Shown: piece by piece, positions 8,911 through 17,909 of the stretch
How positions within the stretch are numbered: the first letter of the stretch is position 1
How the letters are laid out: every line of letters starts with the position of its first letter
Source: CBDESM01 sp965242485
GTDB lineage: Bacteria > Chloroflexota > Dehalococcoidia > Bin125
NCBI GenBank assembly: GCA_965242485.1
Contig: CBDESM010000003.1
Span: forward strand, 1,922,001-1,986,000
Direction: 5' to 3'
Length of the DNA: 64,000 bases
The notes under the pieces: generated by a model
Told to the model about the DNA's origin: nothing
Databases searched by the model: none
Seen by the model: the letters and a program-made list of their open reading frames with translations, nothing else
Translations under genes and position numbers: made by a program

Positions 8911-10158
8911 TCAAATCCCTCCCACGAAGCGCCCCCGATTCAGCGTCCGCTCAGGGTCGAACGCCGCCTTCACGTTCCGCATCAACCGGATGCCCGGTCC
9001 CGGATCGCCCCACACGTCGACTTCCTCCTTCAGTGCCGGCGACGCCGCCTCAATCGTCACATGCGCCCCCAGACCAGCCACCGCATCGCGCAAATCCACG
9101 ATCTCCGACGCCGTATCCGCCGCCTCGCCCTCCGCCAGATCCAGCAGCAGCAGCCCCGAATCAGCCGCCGCCACCTGCGGCAGCGCACGCGGCAGCCACC
9201 TCGCCGCCGCCGCGGCCGCGTCTCCCAGCGAACCCGGACGCACCCCCAGCCGCAGCCGCGCCCGTCCCGGCCCCGTCGCCAGCTCCGCATCCGCGACCGC
9301 CTGCCACGTCTCCACCGCGCTCTCCGCCGCCACCGCCGCTCCCAGCCCACCCAGTCCAGCCGCCGATACCGCCCGTGCCAGCGTCTCCTCCACCGACGCT
9401 TCCAGCCCCGACGCCCGCAGCACCAGCGCCGCCGACTCCAGTGCCTCCGCTCCCCGCCCCCGCGCGAACTCGGCCGCCTCCGCCGAAATCGCCACCACCC
9501 CGTTCAGCCCGTCCAAATTGCGCACCGCGGCTCCCGCCCCCAACGCCCGGTCGAACGAATCCGCCGCCAAGATCGCCACTCGATCCGCGCTTGGCTGCGG
9601 CCTTAGCTTGAACGACACCTCCGTAATCACCCCCAGCGTCCCCAGCGCCCCGCTGAACAACTTCGGCAGGTCGTACCCGCTCACGTTCTTCACCACCTTC
9701 CCGCCCCCGCGGATCTGCTCCCCGTCCGCCCGCGCCACCCGCAGCCCGATCAGCCAGTCACGCGGCCCGCCCAGCGCTGCCCGCCGCAATCCTCCGCGCC
9801 CCACCGCCACGACCCCGCCCAGCGTCGCCCGCTCGAACTCCGCCGCGTCCAGCGGCACGAACTGCCCGTGCTGCGCCAAAATCTGCTGCAGCCGCGCCAA
9901 CGGCATCCCCGCCTGCGCCGTCACCGTGAAATCGTCCGCCTCGTAATCCACCAAATCCGCCATCCCGCTCAAATCCAGCGCCACGTCGTACCGCTCCGGC
10001 GGCATCCCCAGCGAAACCATCGTCCCGCCCCCGATCGGCGACACCCCGCGCCCCTCCGCCGTCGCCTCCCGCAGCGCCTCCGCGACCTGCTCCGGCGCCT
10101 CGGCCGCGACGACCTCCGCCGGCCCGATCCCGTCGATCCCGTACCGCTCGCCCGTCAC
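8911..10158 (-). CDS. glcE: Glycolate oxidase FAD-binding subunit GlcE
   Basis: The second flavin-binding subunit of glycolate oxidase, 415 aa with a GTG start. The PCMH-type FAD domain shows GGGTMVSLG early, then TLGGVVAVGRGG, GGPRDWLIG and the GGKVVKNVSGYDLPKLF stretch that is diagnostic of GlcE. The C-terminal domain is weaker. The stop of glcD lies 15 nt upstream, so the two are almost certainly co-transcribed in the order glcD-glcE. Together with GlcF it should form the membrane-associated complex that oxidises glycolate. Confidence 0.88.
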   Translation of the reverse strand: MTGERYGIDGIGPAEVVAAEAPEQVAEALREATAEGRGVSPIGGGTMVSLGMPPERYDVALDLSGMADLVDYEADDFTVTAQAGMPLARLQQILAQHGQFVPLDAAEFERATLGGVVAVGRGGLRRAALGGPRDWLIGLRVARADGEQIRGGGKVVKNVSGYDLPKLFSGALGTLGVITEVSFKLRPQPSADRVAILAADSFDRALGAGAAVRNLDGLNGVVAISAEAAEFARGRGAEALESAALVLRASGLEASVEETLARAVSAAGLGGLGAAVAAESAVETWQAVADAELATGPGRARLRLGVRPGSLGDAAAAAARWLPRALPQVAAADSGLLLLDLAEGEAADTASEIVDLRDAVAGLGAHVTIEAASPALKEEVDVWGDPGPGIRLMRNVKAAFDPERTLNRGRFVGGI

Positions 10159-10173
10159 CGTCCGACGCAGGCC

Positions 10174-11640
10174 CTACACGTACGCTTTATCGCCGAACCG
10201 CGCAATCGTCTGCTGCGCGTGCCCGCTCGCCGCCTCCCCGCACCCGTGCCCCGCCGGGAAAATCTTGCACGGATTGAAATTCTCCGTCGGCCCGAACGCC
10301 CCCCGCAGCGCCTGCATCGACTCGATGTCCCGCTCCGAGAAAATCCACGGCAGGTAGTCCCGCTTCTCCAGCCCCACTCCGTGCTCCCCCGTGATCGCCC
10401 CGCCCGCATCCACGCACGCCCGCATGATCTCCCCGCCCGCGTCCAGCACCCGCTCCGTCGCCCCAGGCTCCCGCTCGTCGAACAGCAGGCACGGATGCAG
10501 GTTCCCGTCCCCAGCGTGGAACATGTTCGCCACCGGCAGCCCGTACCGCTCCGCCACCTCGTACACCGTATCCAGCACGTCCGGCAGCTTCGTCCGCGGC
10601 ACCACCCCGTCCAGCAGGTAGTAGTTCGGCATGATCTGCCCCAGCGCCCCGATCGCCCCCTTCCGCCCCGCCCACAGCCCTTCCCGCTCCTCCGGATCCG
10701 TCGCCGAACGCACCTCCCGCGGCTCGAACCTCCGCAAAATCGACTCCACCGCACGCCCCTCCGACTCCACCTGCGACGGCGGCCCCTCCACCTCGACCAG
10801 CAGCACCGCCTCCGCATCCAGCGGGAAGCCCGTGTTCAGCACCGGCTCCACCGCCGCAATCGTCATCTTGTCGATCATCTCCAGCGCCGCCGGCACCACG
10901 CCCGACGCCACCACCGCCGACACCGCCGAAGACGCCTGCCGCACCGAGTCGTAGATCGCCAGCATCGTCCGCACCGCCGTCGGCATCGGCACCAGCCGCA
11001 CCAGAACCTGCGTCACGATCCCCACCGTCCCCTCCGAACCGACCACGCACCCGACCAAGTCGTAGCCCGGCTGATCCCGCCCCACCCCGCCCTGCGGATC
11101 ACCGATCCACTGCACCTCCCCGTCCGGCGTCACCAGCTCCAGCGCCAGCACGTGATTCGTCGTCGTCCCCCACGCCAGCGTGTGCGGCCCGCCCGCGTTC
11201 TCCGCCACGTTCCCCCCGATCGTGCACGCCCGCTGGCTGCTCGGATCCGGCGCGTACGTCAGCCCGTGCCGGTTCGCCTCCGCCCCCAAATCCAGATTCA
11301 CCACACCCGGCTGCACCAGCGCCGTCCGATTCTCCGCATCCAAATCCAAAATCCGCCGCATCCGGTTCATCCCGATCACCACTCCCCCCTTCGCCGCCAG
11401 TGCCCCTCCGCTCAGCCCCGTTCCCGCCCCCCGCGGCGTCACCGGTACTCCGTACTTGTTCGCGATCTTCAGCAGCGCCGCCACGTCGTCCGTATTCGCC
11501 GGCAGCGCAATCGCGTCCGGGTTGCCCCGGTCAATCGTCGCGTCGTACTCGTAGACGATCAGATCCTCCGGCTGCCAAACCACCGCCTCCTCGCCGATCG
11601 CGTCGATCAAATCCCGCACGATCGGGCTCGGCGCGCTCAT
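10174..11640 (-). CDS. glcD: Glycolate oxidase subunit GlcD (FAD-linked oxidase)
   Basis: The catalytic FAD subunit of glycolate (or D-lactate-like) oxidase, 488 aa, normal for the family. The N-terminal FAD_binding_4 domain shows PRGAGTGLSGGAL, then CTIGGNVAENAGGPHT and GLVGCVVGSEGTVGI-like residues. The C-terminal FAD-oxidase domain ends with GEHGVGLEKRDYLPW. Genes for a CinA/PncC-like protein and a membrane-anchored protein lie immediately upstream with gaps of 3-7 nt, forming an operon that ends with glcE. The reaction feeds electrons to quinone and yields a 2-oxoacid. Confidence 0.92.
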   Translation of the reverse strand: MSAPSPIVRDLIDAIGEEAVVWQPEDLIVYEYDATIDRGNPDAIALPANTDDVAALLKIANKYGVPVTPRGAGTGLSGGALAAKGGVVIGMNRMRRILDLDAENRTALVQPGVVNLDLGAEANRHGLTYAPDPSSQRACTIGGNVAENAGGPHTLAWGTTTNHVLALELVTPDGEVQWIGDPQGGVGRDQPGYDLVGCVVGSEGTVGIVTQVLVRLVPMPTAVRTMLAIYDSVRQASSAVSAVVASGVVPAALEMIDKMTIAAVEPVLNTGFPLDAEAVLLVEVEGPPSQVESEGRAVESILRRFEPREVRSATDPEEREGLWAGRKGAIGALGQIMPNYYLLDGVVPRTKLPDVLDTVYEVAERYGLPVANMFHAGDGNLHPCLLFDEREPGATERVLDAGGEIMRACVDAGGAITGEHGVGLEKRDYLPWIFSERDIESMQALRGAFGPTENFNPCKIFPAGHGCGEAASGHAQQTIARFGDKAYV

Positions 11641-11647
11641 CGGGCGC

Positions 11648-12127
11648 TCATCCCGCCGCCGCCTCGCGGACCATCTCCAAGGCCCGCCGCGCCGTCAGCA
11701 CCTTGTTCCCCGCGCGATCCTCGCCCCAAACCTGCCGCTCCGCCGACACCCGCTCGCCCGGCCCGACGCACGCGATCCAAACCGTCCCTACCGGACGCTC
11801 CTCGCTCCCTCCCGTCGGCCCCGTGATCCCCGTCTCCGCCACCCCGATATCCGCCCCCAATGCCTCCCGCGCCCCCCGCGCCATCGCCACCGCGCACTCC
11901 TCGCTCACCGACCCATGCTCCCGCAGCACCTCCAAGTCGACCCCGATCAAATCCGTCTTCGTCCGCCCCGTATACGGCGCGACGCCCCCGATCCACGCCT
12001 TCGAGCAGCCCGGCACATCCGTAATCCAGTGCCCCATCAGCCCGCCCGTATCCGTCTCCGCCGTCGCCAGCTTCAGCCCCCGCTCCGCCAGCAGCCCGAC
12101 CACTTCCTCCGCCAGCGCCTCCGCCAC
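11648..12127 (-). CDS. CinA C-terminal-domain protein (PncC-like nicotinamide-nucleotide amidase)
   Basis: A 159-residue stand-alone CinA_C domain. Family members deamidate nicotinamide mononucleotide to nicotinate mononucleotide in pyridine nucleotide salvage. The first signature reads AETDTGGL where typical members have AESCTGGL, so the usual Ser-Cys pair is Thr-Asp here; the second region GVAETGITGPTGG is intact. The altered motif may mean changed or lost amidase activity. It sits between the membrane-anchored protein (gap 3 nt) and glcD (gap 7 nt). Nicotinate salvage genes also occur at 59-61 kb in this window. Confidence 0.82.
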   Translation of the reverse strand: MAEALAEEVVGLLAERGLKLATAETDTGGLMGHWITDVPGCSKAWIGGVAPYTGRTKTDLIGVDLEVLREHGSVSEECAVAMARGAREALGADIGVAETGITGPTGGSEERPVGTVWIACVGPGERVSAERQVWGEDRAGNKVLTARRALEMVREAAAG

Positions 12128-12130
12128 CGC

Positions 12131-12754
12131 TCAGCCCTCCTCGCCCGAATGCCGATCCCACATGAACATCAGGATCAGGATGAACGTCACCAGCACCAGG
12201 AACGGCGCCAGCAAAATCGAGAACTCGTACCACTCCTCCCGGTCGAAGTTGTTCACCCCCGTCCCGCCCTCGTCCGGCGCAGCCTGCCGCGGCATGTACG
12301 CCCGCTCCGCCGCCGGCCGCGCCAACGTGGCCTGCGGCGCGTTGTAGATCCGCTGCCCCTCTTCGATCCCGTGCACCGCGAGCGTGATCGCGTTCGCCAG
12401 CCCCATCCCCGTGCCCTCGCTGCCGCTCAACTCCGGCTGCACCGCCGCCGACCAAGCATGCTCCTCGCTCCCCGCCTCGTAGAACCGCACAGAGACCTCT
12501 CCGTCGTCGTATGTCCCCAGATAGCGGTCGCCGTTCGGCTCCGTGATCGTGAACTCCGTCAGCACCAGCGTGCCGGTCTCCCCGTTAACGTGCCGCGTCA
12601 TCGAGATCGGCACGTAATCGCCCGAGCCGTCGTGATCCTCCGCCCGCGTCGTCTCCGCATCCATCCCCCACACCGCAGCCGCCGCGACGAACGCGACCCC
12701 GAGCAGCGCCATCCGCGGCAGCGCCCCCAGCAGCGCATTGACCAGATGCTTCAT
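12131..12754 (-). CDS. Hypothetical secreted, C-terminally membrane-anchored protein
   Basis: No family recognised. The 207-residue product has an N-terminal hydrophobic signal (about residues 8-30), an extracytoplasmic domain rich in beta-like residues, and a C-terminal transmembrane helix (about 178-200, ILLAPFLVLVTFILILMFMW) followed by a short charged tail. The start at ATG 12754 has a GGGAGG ribosome site. It is the first gene upstream of the cinA-like, glcD and glcE genes with a 3-nt spacing, so it may be a membrane partner or anchor of that oxidase group; that role is only inferred from position. Confidence 0.75.
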   Translation of the reverse strand: MKHLVNALLGALPRMALLGVAFVAAAAVWGMDAETTRAEDHDGSGDYVPISMTRHVNGETGTLVLTEFTITEPNGDRYLGTYDDGEVSVRFYEAGSEEHAWSAAVQPELSGSEGTGMGLANAITLAVHGIEEGQRIYNAPQATLARPAAERAYMPRQAAPDEGGTGVNNFDREEWYEFSILLAPFLVLVTFILILMFMWDRHSGEEG

Positions 12755-12793
12755 GACCTGCCTCCCGTTCCCCGACTCTAGCCAATCCGCGCG

Positions 12794-14080
12794 CTACTCC
12801 AACGCGCCTTCGGCTTCCAGCTCCCGTATCCGCGACTCATCGTAGCCAAGCATCCGCGTCAGCACGAAGCGCGTGTCCTCGCCCAAACGCGGCGACGGCG
12901 ACACGATCTCCGCCGGCGTCTCCGAAAACCGCCACGGCGGGCCGAGCACCCGCCGCTCCGCCGTCTCCGGCGGTGCCACCGCCACCCCGTTCCCCCGCGC
13001 CCGGAACAACGGCCACTCGTGGATGTCCCGCCCCCAGCGCGACGGACTCGCCGGCACCCCCGCCTCGTTCAACGCCTCCGCCACCAAGCTCGCCGCCTGC
13101 TCCGCCGTCCACGCCTCCACCGCCCGGTGCAGCTCCTCCCGCTGCTTCCACCTCCGCAGCCCCGTCGAAAACCGCGCATCCGCCCGCAAATGCTCCAGCC
13201 CCGCCACCTCGCATAGCGCCTCCCACTCCCGATCATCCCGGCAGGCCAGCGCCAGCCAAGCCCCGCCGTCCCCATCCCCCGTCCCGTTCGGCGCATGCAT
13301 CGACGCGCAGCGGAACACCCCGTGCGGCGCCCAAGCCCGATGCCCGTTCCCCAGCCGCTCCCCGTCGTCGCCCAACAGCGAACAGCGCAGGAACTCCTCC
13401 CCGATATGCACCGCGATCGCCTCCCGCGACGACGCGTCCACGAACTGCCCCCGCCCCGTCCGCTCGCGGTAATGCAGCCCCCCGATCATCGCGAACGCCG
13501 CCGCTGTCCCCGCCCGTAGATCAATCGAACCGCCCATCATCAGCGGCGGCTCCTCCGGCTCGCCCGACAGCCAGGCCAGCCCCGCCAGCGCCGCGAACGT
13601 CGGCGCATACCCCGTGTAGTTCCGCTCCGGCCCAGCCGCCCCCAGCGCCGACGCCGACGTCATCACGATCTCCGGATTCACCTGCCGCAGCTCCTCGTAG
13701 CCCAGCCCCAGCTTGTCCAGCGTCCCCGGCCGGAAATTGTCAATCGCCCCGTCGCTCGCCGCCGCCAAATCCCGCACCACCCGCTTCGCCCCTTCCGTCT
13801 TCAAATTCAGCTGGATCGACATCTTGTTCAGATTCAGCTCGTTGAACATCGGCGCTTGATTCAGCCCGCCCTTGAACGCTCCCATCGCCAGCGACCGCTG
13901 CCGCGAATGATCGATCCGCGTCGCCGACTCCACCTTGATCGTCTCCGCCCCCAGCAGCGCCAGCAGCATCGCCCCGTACGGCCCCGCCCACGCCCACGTG
14001 AAATCGATGATCCGGTAGCCCGCCAGCGGACCCCGGTGCGCCCGCGGCTGCAGCTCCGCATGCGTTCCGTTCCCGCTCAT
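12794..14080 (-). CDS. CaiB/BaiF family (class III) CoA-transferase
   Basis: Moves CoA between a CoA-thioester and a carboxylic acid through a covalent acyl-enzyme. The 428-residue product has the family fold, seen in LAGYRIIDFTWAWAGPYGAMLLALLGAETIKVES read in pieces, the FRPGTLDKLGLGYEEL region and GRGQ at 210-213. Aligned by eye with formyl-CoA transferase, the residue in place of nucleophile Asp169 is Glu220 (DASSRE). The ATG overlaps the stop of the upstream CoA-transferase by 4 nt, so the two are translationally coupled and may form a heteromeric enzyme. The substrate is unknown. Confidence 0.88.
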   Translation of the reverse strand: MSGNGTHAELQPRAHRGPLAGYRIIDFTWAWAGPYGAMLLALLGAETIKVESATRIDHSRQRSLAMGAFKGGLNQAPMFNELNLNKMSIQLNLKTEGAKRVVRDLAAASDGAIDNFRPGTLDKLGLGYEELRQVNPEIVMTSASALGAAGPERNYTGYAPTFAALAGLAWLSGEPEEPPLMMGGSIDLRAGTAAAFAMIGGLHYRERTGRGQFVDASSREAIAVHIGEEFLRCSLLGDDGERLGNGHRAWAPHGVFRCASMHAPNGTGDGDGGAWLALACRDDREWEALCEVAGLEHLRADARFSTGLRRWKQREELHRAVEAWTAEQAASLVAEALNEAGVPASPSRWGRDIHEWPLFRARGNGVAVAPPETAERRVLGPPWRFSETPAEIVSPSPRLGEDTRFVLTRMLGYDESRIRELEAEGALE

Positions 14081-15312
14081 CCGATCACCCCCGCCCGCCG
14101 CGCCTGCGCCGCGCTCCACGGCCCCAGCCGTCCCCCCAGCACCGCGACCGTCGCCTCCCCCAGCCTCGGCGCCGCCCGCCGCTCCGCCCGCCGCGCCCCC
14201 GTCCAATCCGCCGGCAGCTGCGCGTACGCCCCCTCCCCCGCCACCGGATGCGCCAGCGGCTCGAAGTACCCCCGCATCCGCTCCTGCTCCGACTCCATCA
14301 CCTCCGCCGGCCGCAGCACCGGACCCGCCGGCGCGCTCTCCGCCTGCAAGGCCCGGTACGCCTCGTCCCGGCTCCGCCCCAGCGCCCACTCCGCGATCCG
14401 CTCGCCCGACTCCTCCGCCAGCGCCATCCGATCCCGCAGCTCCCCCGTCTCCTCGAACGCCCACTCCGGATCCCCCATCGCCCGCAGCAGCCCCCGCCAC
14501 TGGTGCGGATTCGGCGTCACCGCGATCACGTGCCCGTCCGCGCACTCCATCATCCCTCCGAACGTCCCCCGCCCCGCCCGTATCGCCATCGGCGGACCCC
14601 CGTCGTTCACCGCGATCGAGATATCCACCCGGTCGATCGTCATCATCGCCTCCGCGCTCGCCACTTCCACCACCTGCCCCCCGCGCCCCCGCTCCCGCGC
14701 CGTCAGCGCCGACCACGCCGCCAGCGCCAGCGCCATCCCCGCATCCGCCTCATGCACCCGCCCCCCCGCCATCACCGGCGCTCCCCCGTCCGCCCCCAAA
14801 TTCTTCCGCACCCCGGCAGCGGCCCCCGACGCATGCGCCCGCGTCAACGCGCACGACGCCGCATCCTCCCCCTCCAGCCCCCAAGCCGTCAGCGACGCGA
14901 TCACCAGATTCGGAAACGAATCCTCCAGCACCTCCGGCTCCAGCCCGGCCGCCGACAGCTCGCCCGCCGTGAAATCCGTCACCAGCACGTCCGCCTCCGC
15001 CAGCAGCTCGCGCATCAGCCGCCGCCCTGCCGCGCAAAACACGTCCAGCGCCACGCTCCGCTTCGACGTGTTGTAGTTCAGCCACGCGATCCCCGCCTCG
15101 CGGTCCGGCCCCTCCGTCGCGAACGGCGCCCAACGCCGCGCCTCATCCCCGCCCGGCGGCTCCACCTTGATCACCTCCGCCCCCGCATCCCCGAACAACT
15201 TCGTCGCGAACGGCGCAGCCGTCTCCGACGCCAGCTCCACCACCCGCACCCCCGCCAGCAACGGCTCCCCGCGCTCCCCCGCACCCGCCGTCGCTGCCGT
15301 CGCCGTCGTCAT
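14077..15312 (-). CDS. CaiB/BaiF family (class III) CoA-transferase
   Basis: A 411-residue class III CoA-transferase, the upstream half of a coupled pair. Family signs are LAGVRVVELASETAAPF, GDAGAEVIKVEPPGGD, the LNYNTSKRSVALD segment and GGQ near 211. The position of the catalytic Asp is occupied by Glu221 (VASAE), and the stretch around it is less conserved than in its partner. That could make it a structural subunit, as BbsE is in benzylsuccinate CoA-transferase. It is divergent from another CoA-transferase across 42 nt, so the four genes probably share a control region. Confidence 0.87.
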   Translation of the reverse strand: MTTATAATAGAGERGEPLLAGVRVVELASETAAPFATKLFGDAGAEVIKVEPPGGDEARRWAPFATEGPDREAGIAWLNYNTSKRSVALDVFCAAGRRLMRELLAEADVLVTDFTAGELSAAGLEPEVLEDSFPNLVIASLTAWGLEGEDAASCALTRAHASGAAAGVRKNLGADGGAPVMAGGRVHEADAGMALALAAWSALTARERGRGGQVVEVASAEAMMTIDRVDISIAVNDGGPPMAIRAGRGTFGGMMECADGHVIAVTPNPHQWRGLLRAMGDPEWAFEETGELRDRMALAEESGERIAEWALGRSRDEAYRALQAESAPAGPVLRPAEVMESEQERMRGYFEPLAHPVAGEGAYAQLPADWTGARRAERRAAPRLGEATVAVLGGRLGPWSAAQARRAGVIG

Positions 15313-15354
15313 GCTCCGCGCAGTCTAGAGCCGAACCTCCTCTAAACTCCCCCA
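15313..15354. promoter_or_regulatory. Short divergent intergenic region between two CoA-transferase pairs
   Basis: These 42 nt separate the ATG of the minus-strand CoA-transferase from the GTG of the plus-strand one. Any promoters for both gene pairs must lie here or inside the coding starts. I see no convincing -35/-10 boxes and no operator-like palindrome, so this is an inference from gene layout only. Confidence 0.35.
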
Positions 15355-16584
15355 GTGACCGACCCCGTGCCCGCTCAAGACGCCGCCGACCCGGCTCAAA
15401 CCCGAGACCGCCCCTACGACGGCGTCCGCGTCATCGAACTCGCTGAAGGCATCGCCGGCCCCTACGCCGGCCGCTGGCTCGCCGCCCTCGGCGCAGACGT
15501 CATCAAAGTCGAACCCCTCCTCGGCGACGCCTCCCGCGCCTTCGGCCCCTGGCCCGGCGACCTCCCCGACGACGACTCCAGCGGCCTCTTCCTCTACCTC
15601 AACGGCGCGAAGCGCAGCCTCACCCTCAACCTCGAAACCAGCGACGGCCGCGCCATCCTCGCCGAACTCGCCCGCACTGCCGACATCATCACAGAATCCT
15701 TCACCCCCGGCTACCTCGACCAGCTCGGCCTCGGCTACGAAGCGCTCTCCCGCGAACGCCCGCAGCTCGTCATGGCCTCCATCACCCCCTTCGGCCAAAC
15801 CGGCCCCAACGCCCAGCTCCCCGCCACCGAACTCACCATGTTCGCCGCCTGCGGACAAGCCTGGCTCACCGGCGACCCCAGCCGCCCCCCACTCAAAAAC
15901 GGCGGCTCCCAGCCCTCCTACCAAGCCGGCCTCAACGCCTTCGCCGCCATCTCCGCCGCCGCCTACGCCTCCATCGTCCACGGCCAGAGCGCGCACATCG
16001 ACCTCTCCATCGTTGAAACCTACGCCGGCATGGCCGAAGCCTTCATGACCCGCGCCGCCCAGCTCGGCATCGAAACCCAGCGCTCCGGCAACGCCCTCTC
16101 CGCCACCTGGGGCCTCTACCCCGCCGCACAAGGCTACGCAGGCGTCTGCGCCCTCCCCAGAAATTTCCCCGGCCTCGTCGCCGCCGTCGACGACGACGCC
16201 CTCCGCGCCCTCGACATCGTCGACGACCCCGCCAGCCGCGCCGAACATAACGACGAAATCATGGCCATCCTCTACGCCTGGTTCGCCCAGCGCACCCCCG
16301 AAGAACTGATCCAACTCGGCATCCAGCACCGCGTCCCCTTCGGCTACGTCGCCTCCATCCAAGACCTCTCCGAAAACGACCACCTCGCCCAGCGCGGCTA
16401 CTTCGCCCGAACCGGGCACGGCGACGCCACCCTCCAGTACCCCGCGCGCCTCTGGGCTTCCGACGAACACGGCTGGTCCGCCGACCCCGCCCCCAAGCTC
16501 GGACAGCACCTCCTCGAAATCCTCGCCGAACTCGGCTACGACGCCGAAGACGCCGTCCGCCTCCGCGAACTCAACGCCGTTTAG
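15355..16584 (+). CDS. CaiB/BaiF family (class III) CoA-transferase
   Basis: A 409-residue class III CoA-transferase read from GTG 15355. Family signs are YDGVRVIELAEGIAGPYAGR, LGADVIKVEP, ESFTPGYLDQLGLGYEAL and ASITPFGQTGP. The residue equivalent to the catalytic Asp is Glu221 (IDLSIVE), and the usual GRGQ run before it is replaced by HGQS. The C-terminal region is shorter than in the downstream paralogue. The next gene starts 11 nt after the stop, so the two form a second pair, mirroring the one on the opposite strand. Confidence 0.88.
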   Translation: MTDPVPAQDAADPAQTRDRPYDGVRVIELAEGIAGPYAGRWLAALGADVIKVEPLLGDASRAFGPWPGDLPDDDSSGLFLYLNGAKRSLTLNLETSDGRAILAELARTADIITESFTPGYLDQLGLGYEALSRERPQLVMASITPFGQTGPNAQLPATELTMFAACGQAWLTGDPSRPPLKNGGSQPSYQAGLNAFAAISAAAYASIVHGQSAHIDLSIVETYAGMAEAFMTRAAQLGIETQRSGNALSATWGLYPAAQGYAGVCALPRNFPGLVAAVDDDALRALDIVDDPASRAEHNDEIMAILYAWFAQRTPEELIQLGIQHRVPFGYVASIQDLSENDHLAQRGYFARTGHGDATLQYPARLWASDEHGWSADPAPKLGQHLLEILAELGYDAEDAVRLRELNAV

Positions 16585-16595
16585 GACGCACGAAC

Positions 16596-17885
16596 ATGCC
16601 CCAACCCGGACGACCGCTCGAAGGCATCCGCATCGCCGACCTCACCATGATCTGGGCCGGCCCCTACGCCACCAAAATCCTCGCCGACCAAGGCGCCGAA
16701 GTCATCAAAATCGAATCCCCCAAGGCTTGGGACAACATCCGCACCCTCCTCCCCCCGCCCATGGCCCCCGGCGAACACTGGTGGAACACCAACTTCTACT
16801 TCCACGAATACTCCCGCAACAAGAAATCCCTCACCCTCGACCTCGCCTCCCAACAAGGCAAGGCCGTCTTCGCCAAACTCCTCCCACACTGCGACGTCGT
16901 CATCGAAAACTACCGCACCGACGTCATGGACAACCTCGGCCTCGACTACGACTGGCTCCGCAGCCAGCGCGAGGACATCATCGCCGTCGGCATGGCCGGC
17001 TTCGGCAAAACCGGCCCCGAACGCAACGCCGTCGGCTACGGCCCCATCATCGAAATGCTCTCGGGCCTCACCTCCACCTCCGGCTACGGCGACGACGGCG
17101 TCCCCTACAAAAGCGGCATCTCCTACGGCGACCCCATCGCCGGCACCGCCGCCGCAGCCGCCGTCGCCACCGCACTCATCCACCGCCATCGCACCGGCCG
17201 CGGCCAATACATCGACCTCGCCCAGCGCGAAGTCATGACCGCCCTGCTCGGCGAATTCTTCATGGACTGGTCCATGAACCAGCGCCTCCCCCAGCACCAA
17301 GGCAACCGCCACGACTGGATGTCCCCCCACAATCTCTACCCCTGCAAGGGCGACGACGACTGGATCGCCATCTGCGTCCGCACCGACGACGAATGGGAAT
17401 CCCTCAAACAAATCATCGGCAACCCCGAATGGGCCGACGACCAAGCCTTCTCCGACCAGATCTACCGCTGGCAAAACCGCGACCAGCTCGACGCCCAACT
17501 CTCCCAATGGACCAGCCAGCACCACAAGGAAGACATCTTCGACCGCCTCCGCGACGCCCGCATCCCTTCCTCCCCCGTCCGCAAATGCCTCGAACTCGTC
17601 AACCAGGACCCCCACTTCAAAGCCCGCCGCTTCTACGAGCCCCTCCGCCACCCCGAAGTCGGCATCTGGATGGTCCACGGCTGGCTCTGGCGCACCTCCG
17701 GCGCAGGCCCCTGCGTCCTCGCCCCCGCTCCCGACTTCGGCCAGCACAACGACGAAATCCTCGGCGGACTCCTCGACCTCTCCGACGCCGAACAACAAGC
17801 CCTCTCCGACGCCGGCATCACCGCCCAACGCCCCCAAGGCATCCTCGACGCCTCCGAAATGCCCCCGATGCCCTCCCCCGTCTAA
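16596..17885 (+). CDS. CaiB/BaiF family (class III) CoA-transferase
   Basis: A 429-residue class III CoA-transferase, second of a plus-strand pair. LEGIRIADLTMIWAGPYATK, DQGAEVIKIESP, ENYRTDVMDNLGLDY and GFGKTGPERN mark the family. GRGQYIDLAQRE at about 201-212 places Glu212 where formyl-CoA transferase has its nucleophilic Asp. It most resembles the 12.8-14.1 kb gene in the way its middle region begins (fatty or branched acyl-CoA transferase side of the family, by impression only). Substrate unknown. It is followed by a convergent small gene. Confidence 0.88.
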   Translation: MPQPGRPLEGIRIADLTMIWAGPYATKILADQGAEVIKIESPKAWDNIRTLLPPPMAPGEHWWNTNFYFHEYSRNKKSLTLDLASQQGKAVFAKLLPHCDVVIENYRTDVMDNLGLDYDWLRSQREDIIAVGMAGFGKTGPERNAVGYGPIIEMLSGLTSTSGYGDDGVPYKSGISYGDPIAGTAAAAAVATALIHRHRTGRGQYIDLAQREVMTALLGEFFMDWSMNQRLPQHQGNRHDWMSPHNLYPCKGDDDWIAICVRTDDEWESLKQIIGNPEWADDQAFSDQIYRWQNRDQLDAQLSQWTSQHHKEDIFDRLRDARIPSSPVRKCLELVNQDPHFKARRFYEPLRHPEVGIWMVHGWLWRTSGAGPCVLAPAPDFGQHNDEILGGLLDLSDAEQQALSDAGITAQRPQGILDASEMPPMPSPV

Positions 17886-17909
17886 TCTCGCCTGTCTAAC
17901 CGTGCCCGT

